Below, piece by piece: positions 59,725 to 64,000 of a stretch of 64,000 nt of DNA. Below the pieces are notes generated by a model that saw only the letters and a list, made by a program, of their open reading frames with translations, was not told the DNA's origin and searched no databases. The stretch is taken from NCBI RefSeq assembly GCF_017829975.1, contig NZ_JAEEGA010000015.1:103637-167636 (forward strand), written 5' to 3'. The translations under genes and the position numbers were made by a program. Position 1 is the stretch's first letter; every line of letters begins with the position of its first letter. Origin of the DNA: Vagococcus allomyrinae (lineage in GTDB: Bacteria; Bacillota; Bacilli; Lactobacillales; Vagococcaceae).

Positions 59725-60435
59725 ATGAACCGACCGATTATTGCGCTAGATTTTCCTGATCGACAAGGCGTGGCAGATTTTTTAAACCACTTTTCCGATG
59801 AAAAGTTATATGTAAAAGTGGGCATGGAGTTATTTTATCAAGAAGGTCCTGAGATTGTGACGTGGTTAAAGGCGTTAGGCCATGATATTTTTTTGGATTT
59901 GAAACTTCACGATATTCCTAATACGGTTGAAAGTGCCATGCGTGGCATTGCCAAGCTCGGTGTTGCCATGACCAATGTTCATGCAGCCGGGGGACAATTG
60001 ATGATGGAAGGAGCCATGCGGGGGTTAGTGGCGGGAACGGCTGAAGGTCAGCGACGTCCTCAACTCATTGCAGTTACTCAATTGACTTCTACCAGTGAAG
60101 CAGCGATGCAACATGACCAATTAATTGCTGTTGGCTTAGCTGAAAGTGTTAGCCATTATGCCCAATTGACTCAAGCCAGTGGTTTGGACGGCGTTGTCTG
60201 TTCAGCTCTGGAAGTCAGCGACATTAAAAAGGTAACAGCCAACGCTTTTGTTTGTTTAACACCAGGTATTCGCCCAAGTGGGAGTCAAGTTGGTGATCAG
60301 AAGCGTGTGGTAACCCCAGCTGATGCTTATCAAATTGGCTCAGACTATATTGTTGTGGGACGGCCAATTACTCAGTCGGAAACCCCAGCAACGGCTTATA
60401 AAAAAATATTGACTGAATGGAATGGAGATTACTAA
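59725..60435 (+). CDS. pyrF: Orotidine 5'-phosphate decarboxylase
   Basis: A 236-residue TIM-barrel enzyme that converts OMP to UMP. The catalytic motif is [22 protein letters not shown] at the start, VKVGMELFY, and LTPGIRPSG with VVGRPITQ at the end are conserved. It starts two bases after pyrD and is followed at once by pyrE. Confidence 0.97.
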   Translation: MNRPIIALDFPDRQGVADFLNHFSDEKLYVKVGMELFYQEGPEIVTWLKALGHDIFLDLKLHDIPNTVESAMRGIAKLGVAMTNVHAAGGQLMMEGAMRGLVAGTAEGQRRPQLIAVTQLTSTSEAAMQHDQLIAVGLAESVSHYAQLTQASGLDGVVCSALEVSDIKKVTANAFVCLTPGIRPSGSQVGDQKRVVTPADAYQIGSDYIVVGRPITQSETPATAYKKILTEWNGDY

Positions 60436-60436
60436 A

Positions 60437-61078
60437 ATGACGGAATTAGCCAAACAAATTGCCCAAGAGTTATTAGAAATTAAAGCGGTGAGCCTTAGTC
60501 CTAGTGCCCCTTTCACGTGGGCTAGTGGTTTAAAGAGTCCGATTTATTGTGATAATCGCATAACCATGAGTTATCCGAAAGTACGTACAGCGATTGCCGA
60601 AGGCTTGGCCAAACGAATCAAAGAGACTTACCCAGATGTGGAAGTCATTGCGGGAACGGCAACTGCCGGCATTCCTCACGCCGCTTGGGTGGCTCAAATA
60701 TTAAATTTGCCAATGGTTTATATTCGTGGTAAAGCTAAGGCCCATGGTAAAGGAAATCAAATTGAAGGGCGAATAACTGAAGGCCAAAAAATGATGATTA
60801 TCGAAGATTTAATCTCTACAGGTGGTAGCGTTTTGGAAGCGGCTGAAGCCGCCACTCGTGAAGGCGCAACGGTTTTAGGGGTTGCCGCGATCTTTACTTA
60901 CGAGTTACCAAAAGGAATTGAAAATTTTGCCGCGAAAAAAGTTGACTTATTGACCTTGACCAATTACAGCACGCTAATTAAGGTGGCTTTGTCGATTGAG
61001 TATGTCACTGAACGTGAAGTGTCCTTACTACAGGAGTGGAAAAAAAGCCCTGCAGATTGGTCAAAAAATCAAGACTAA
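60437..61078 (+). CDS. pyrE: Orotate phosphoribosyltransferase
   Basis: A 213-residue enzyme that joins orotate to PRPP. The PRPP motif is [18 protein letters not shown], and [16 protein letters not shown] and [12 protein letters not shown] are family segments. The chosen ATG lies one base after the pyrF stop; GGAG lies about ten bases upstream. It is the last gene of the pyr operon, before a terminator. Confidence 0.96.
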   Translation: MTELAKQIAQELLEIKAVSLSPSAPFTWASGLKSPIYCDNRITMSYPKVRTAIAEGLAKRIKETYPDVEVIAGTATAGIPHAAWVAQILNLPMVYIRGKAKAHGKGNQIEGRITEGQKMMIIEDLISTGGSVLEAAEAATREGATVLGVAAIFTYELPKGIENFAAKKVDLLTLTNYSTLIKVALSIEYVTEREVSLLQEWKKSPADWSKNQD

Positions 61079-61091
61079 ATCACTTATGAAG

Positions 61092-61122
61092 GAATGGAAC
61101 CAGGTGTTCTGTTCTTTTTTTT
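61092..61122 (+). terminator. Terminator of the pyr operon
   Basis: GAATGGAAC pairs with GTTCTGTTC (two G-U), followed by nine or ten Ts. Confidence 0.85.
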
Positions 61123-61130
61123 GTTATAAT
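61122..61130 (+). promoter_or_regulatory. Extended -10 promoter before the AraC gene
   Basis: TGTTATAAT is a TGn-extended perfect -10. It begins where the pyr terminator T-run ends. A leader of about 115 nt follows before the GTG of the regulator. Confidence 0.55.
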
Positions 61131-61253
61131 TTAAAGGAAAGTCATTTGAAAGTCGGGAAGTCTAGTAAATTAAATGGCATCCTTGGTCTTTTGGGAACAG
61201 TTAGGTGACTAAGGCTTTAGCGAGTGAAAATCAGAAAGGTTGGGTGACTTATC

Positions 61254-62006
61254 GTGATAAATAAAATTTTTTGGCAAGTCGATCAAATTGGATTTTTGTC
61301 CAATCACTTGGAAGCGGTAGCTCATCGTCACTGGATGATGCAACTTTTTATCGGGATTGAAGCTCCTGTCGAAATCACTATCGAAGGTAAAGTAATTAAA
61401 TGTGAGAGCATTGTTATCGCTAAAAATGTCTCCCATGCTTTTTCAGCGAAAAAGCAACTGTATTATTCAGCTCTGATAGAACCCACCTCGGAATTTGCCG
61501 AACAATTAACCTCCAAAGTAAATGATCAAGGGTACTGGATTGTTGAGCGACAGGGGCTGGATGGATTGCGACAGCAGGCTCAAGAATTAAAAAGTGATAG
61601 TAGCATAGAAAAATACCTTAGGTTTAAAGAAGAGCTCGTCAATTACTTGGGCCTCCAGCCGTTTGTAAATCAATACGATGAACGAGTTAGGCAAGCCCTT
61701 GAGTTGCTTGGAACTTGTGAATGTGATGACCACACCCTTGCTAATATCGCCGCCAAAGTCCATCTCTCGCCAAGTCGACTGGCCCATTTATTCAAAGAAC
61801 AAATAGGTGTTCCGTTAAAAAGTTATCTTGTTCTTCATCAGTTGGAACGAGCTTTTAGGGAGTTGTTCGACGGAAAAACAACCACTGAAGCTGCCTTGAT
61901 TGCCGGTTTTGGCACGCCTTCTCATTTTTCAAGTACGGTCAAAAAAATGATGGGAATGCCTGTCTCTTTTTCCCTAAAAGATAGCGAGTTTTTGAAAGTT
62001 AATTAA
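61254..62006 (+). CDS. AraC-family transcriptional regulator
   Basis: A 250-residue regulator. The N-terminal 100 residues look like a small cupin-type sensor (HRHWMMQLFIGI..PVEI). The C-terminal AraC HTH pair (about 155-245) has LANIAAKVHLSPSRLAHLFKEQIGVPLKSYL and AALIAGFGTPSHFSSTVKKMMGMPVS. The start is GTG; the ribosome site is weak. It is followed by a transglutaminase-like gene 44 bp downstream, its likely partner or target. The inducer is unknown. Confidence 0.88.
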   Translation: MINKIFWQVDQIGFLSNHLEAVAHRHWMMQLFIGIEAPVEITIEGKVIKCESIVIAKNVSHAFSAKKQLYYSALIEPTSEFAEQLTSKVNDQGYWIVERQGLDGLRQQAQELKSDSSIEKYLRFKEELVNYLGLQPFVNQYDERVRQALELLGTCECDDHTLANIAAKVHLSPSRLAHLFKEQIGVPLKSYLVLHQLERAFRELFDGKTTTEAALIAGFGTPSHFSSTVKKMMGMPVSFSLKDSEFLKVN

Positions 62007-62053
62007 GTGAATTTTTGTTATAGTAATGCTGTAGCAAAGAAAGGAGCTTAATG

Positions 62054-62761
62054 ATGAAGGGAAATTATTTAAACGAGACCAAACTGTTGAATTATAATTC
62101 GCCAGACATTCAGGCATTGGTAACTGAAAAAAAATGGCAAAAGTTAGCTGATTACCAAAAAATTAAGGAAATCTATGAATTTGTGCAAAACGATATTTTA
62201 TTTGGCTATAATGCTTCCGATAAATTAACGGCCAATCGAGTGTTAGCTGAGGGGGTTGGTCAATGCAATACGAAGGCGACACTGTTAATGGCATTATTAA
62301 GGGCGGTTGGCATTCCTTGCCGACTTCACGCCTTTGAGGTAAGTAAAGGGTTTCAACGGGGGGCGACAACCGGCGTTATTTCATGGCTGGCACCTGATTT
62401 TATCTTACATACTTGGGTGGAAGTGTATTATCAGAAACACTGGTACGCGCTGGAGGGTGTCATCACTGATAAAAAATACTTGCAGTCAGTTCAAAAGCTA
62501 TTTTCTTATGAGCGTGGGGCCTTTAACCAATATGCGATTGCCACAAAGGATTTACAAAATCCCCCAATTGATTGGAATGGCAATGATACCTATATCCAAA
62601 AAGAAGCGATTAGCCGTGACTTCGGCTTATTTGACTCGCCGGATGACTTGTTAATGACCCATCAACAAAAGATGTCAGGCCTCAAAAATTTTTTCTACAC
62701 TCAGGTTGGCTGCAAAATCATGACTAGAACAGTCAATAAGGTCCGAAATAACCGAGTGTGA
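62054..62761 (+). CDS. Transglutaminase-like superfamily protein
   Basis: About 235 residues. The papain-like core shows the nucleophile in GQCNTKATLLMALLRAVGIPCRLH and the histidine in FILHTWVEVYYQKHWYALEG. An Asp or Asn as third residue is not certain. There is no signal peptide, so it acts in the cytoplasm. Bacterial members are usually proteases or amidases rather than cross-linkers. AAGGAG precedes two adjacent ATGs; the second has better spacing. The substrate is unknown. Confidence 0.82.
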   Translation: MKGNYLNETKLLNYNSPDIQALVTEKKWQKLADYQKIKEIYEFVQNDILFGYNASDKLTANRVLAEGVGQCNTKATLLMALLRAVGIPCRLHAFEVSKGFQRGATTGVISWLAPDFILHTWVEVYYQKHWYALEGVITDKKYLQSVQKLFSYERGAFNQYAIATKDLQNPPIDWNGNDTYIQKEAISRDFGLFDSPDDLLMTHQQKMSGLKNFFYTQVGCKIMTRTVNKVRNNRV

Positions 62762-62800
62762 CCAGTTTGATTTTAACAAGAATCAGCGAGCCCCTTTTGT

Positions 62801-62819
62801 AAAAGGTCTTAACCTTTTT
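62801..62819 (+). terminator. Possible weak terminator after the transglutaminase-like gene
   Basis: AAAAGGT pairs with ACCTTTT around CTTA with a short T-run; weakly stable. It overlaps the -35 of the next promoter. Confidence 0.4.
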
Positions 62820-62847
62820 GTAAGCTATTATCAAGATATGGTATACT
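62818..62847 (+). promoter_or_regulatory. Promoter of the ddh gene
   Basis: TTGTAA and TATACT with an 18-bp spacer; the -10 carries a TGG extension. Confidence 0.7.
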
Positions 62848-62879
62848 TTGAGTAGCCAAAAATGAAGGGTGTGTAACGA

Positions 62880-63851
62880 ATGATGAATGTAGCAATTATT
62901 GGATATGGAAACTTAGGACGAGGTGTTGAGCGCTCAATTAAACAAAATAGTGACATGAATCTAGTAGGGGTTTTTTCAAGAAGACAACCGGCAGATGTGC
63001 AAACAGATGGCGCGAAGGTTTTTGTGATGGAGGATGTCTTGAAGATGAAAGATCAGATTGATGTCTGTATATTATGTGGCGGTTCAGCAACAGATTTACC
63101 GGAACAAACACCAGCATTGACGGCTGATTTTAATACGGTAGATAGCTTTGATACCCATGCGTTAATTCCTGAGCATTTTACCAAGGTTGATCGCGTCGCT
63201 AAAGAGAATCAGACGGTTTCAGTTATTTCATCTGGGTGGGATCCCGGTTTGTTTAGTCTCAACCGCCTTTACGCTCAAAGTGTCTTACCAAAGGGAGAAA
63301 CGACGACCTTTTGGGGGAAAGGAGTCAGTCAAGGGCATTCAGATGCATTGCGACGTATTCCTGGGGTGCTCGATGGGACTCAGTATACCATTCCTAATGA
63401 GGGTATAATTACCCGCCTTAAAGCTGGTGAAAAATTGACCTTAACAACGCGTGACAAACATTTCCGTCAATGCTTTGTTGTTGTGGCAGAGGGGGCTGAT
63501 AAAGAACAGATCGCATCAACCATTACGACAATGCCGAATTATTTTGCTGATTATGACACAGAAGTCAATTTTATTTCTCAAGAAGAACTAAATGCCCAGC
63601 ATAAAACAATGCCTCATGGTGGCACTGTTTTGCATACTGGGACGACTCATGAAAATTCTCATCAAGTCATTGAATATAGTCTGCATTTAGATAGTAATCC
63701 AGAGTTCACGGCCAGTGTGCTAGTGGCATATGCCAGAGCCTGTGTAAAATTGGCTCAAGAAGGGAAGTTTGGTGCTCATACCGTACTTGACATCGCTCCG
63801 AGTTATTTATCACCAAAGTCTGGAGCAGAACTACGTGCCGAATTATTATAG
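62880..63851 (+). CDS. ddh: meso-Diaminopimelate dehydrogenase
   Basis: A 323-residue NADP-dependent enzyme that converts tetrahydrodipicolinate and ammonia directly to meso-DAP. The Rossmann motif is IIGYGNLGRG. The signatures are LCGGSATDLPEQ, VDSFDTH, VISSGWDPGLFSLNR, WGKGVSQGHSDALRRI and VLVAYARA. The length is standard. It offers a one-step route to DAP/lysine in place of the acyl-blocked pathway. It stands alone with its own promoter. AAGGGTG precedes two adjacent ATGs; the first is used. Confidence 0.95.
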   Translation: MMNVAIIGYGNLGRGVERSIKQNSDMNLVGVFSRRQPADVQTDGAKVFVMEDVLKMKDQIDVCILCGGSATDLPEQTPALTADFNTVDSFDTHALIPEHFTKVDRVAKENQTVSVISSGWDPGLFSLNRLYAQSVLPKGETTTFWGKGVSQGHSDALRRIPGVLDGTQYTIPNEGIITRLKAGEKLTLTTRDKHFRQCFVVVAEGADKEQIASTITTMPNYFADYDTEVNFISQEELNAQHKTMPHGGTVLHTGTTHENSHQVIEYSLHLDSNPEFTASVLVAYARACVKLAQEGKFGAHTVLDIAPSYLSPKSGAELRAELL

Positions 63852-63887
63852 AGTTCAAAAAAAGAATCCACTATTTGGAGGCTGCTG

Positions 63888-63914
63888 AAAAACGAATAGG
63901 TTTCTTTCGTTTTT
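63888..63914 (+). terminator. Possible terminator hairpin after ddh
   Basis: AAAAACGA pairs with TCGTTTTT around 11 bases; the A-rich arm and T-rich arm resemble a bidirectional weak terminator. A TTTTATCT/AGATAAAA hairpin overlaps just downstream. Confidence 0.5.
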
Positions 63915-63931
63915 ATCTTTAGAGATAAAAT

Positions 63932-63976
63932 AATAAGGGTCCAATCCCTGATTTTGGGATTGGAACCTTATTTTAT
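63932..63976. terminator. Terminator near the window end
   Basis: AATAAGG-TCCAATCCC pairs with GGGATTGGA-CCTTATT (one mismatch) around TGATTTT, followed by a T-rich tract. It is A-rich on its 5' side and may also end a convergent gene beyond the window. Confidence 0.75.
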
Positions 63977-64000
63977 TCTCTTTTATTCATTCATCAGAGT

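Noticed and set aside
61146..61208. 20-codon ORF starting with TTG upstream of the AraC gene
   Set aside because: A short chance frame is likely; a weak GGAA is its only support and no structure follows.

Overview
The window is a chromosomal segment of a low-GC Gram-positive bacterium, most likely a lactic acid bacterium of the Enterococcaceae (Enterococcus, Vagococcus or a close relative). This rests on an EbsA-family protein, HrcA/CIRCE control of groups of heat-shock genes, a type B RNase P RNA downstream of gpsB, PyrR attenuators in a full pyr operon, and the dnaD-nth-pbp1A-recU-ypsA-gpsB order. The genus cannot be fixed from sequence alone. No rRNA, tRNA, IS element, prophage or CRISPR array was seen; the only structured RNA gene is rnpB.

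Layout. 0-4.1 kb: end of the nusA-rnpM-ylxQ-infB-rbfA translation operon; IF-2 carries thirteen exact 27-bp coding repeats. 4.2-7.9 kb: a beta-glucoside module (RpiR regulator, PTS EIIC, GH1 phospho-glucosidase) lies between rbfA and truB-ribF, which are usually contiguous. 10-12.3 kb: msrA and hemW. 12.4-17.5 kb: hrcA-grpE-dnaK-dnaJ behind a promoter flanked by two CIRCE operators. 17.7-24.6 kb: single metabolic units: gadB without an antiporter, a zinc-binding lipoprotein behind a Zur-like box, alr-mpg, and an agaS-lacD amino-sugar/tagatose operon with a structured leader. 24.7-31.9 kb: dnaD-nth, convergent recU-pbp1A, then ypsA, gpsB, rnpB and a THUMP methyltransferase. 32-40.5 kb: M32 carboxypeptidase, glpD, hemH, a HAD phosphatase, an RNase H-like protein, ebsA, a cold-shock protein and fhs.

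40.5-47.7 kb is the least conventional part. A two-component system is divergent from a three-gene operon: VTC-type polyphosphate polymerase, DUF4956 membrane protein and a beta-helix lipoprotein. Next come an isolated 41-codon gene and a structured leader with a 14-codon hydrophobic ORF and an exactly duplicated translation-initiation segment, upstream of an unrecognised membrane protein and a HEPN-like/CBS fusion. These lead into lspA-rluD.

49-61 kb is the complete de novo UMP operon pyrR-pyrP-pyrB-pyrC-carA-carB-pyrK-pyrD-pyrF-pyrE, with two PyrR-type attenuators. The window ends with an AraC regulator, a transglutaminase-like protein and diaminopimelate dehydrogenase. Most of the window is core chromosome. 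The best candidates for undescribed biology are the TCS/VTC/DUF4956/lipoprotein locus and the leader-controlled HEPN-CBS locus next to it.
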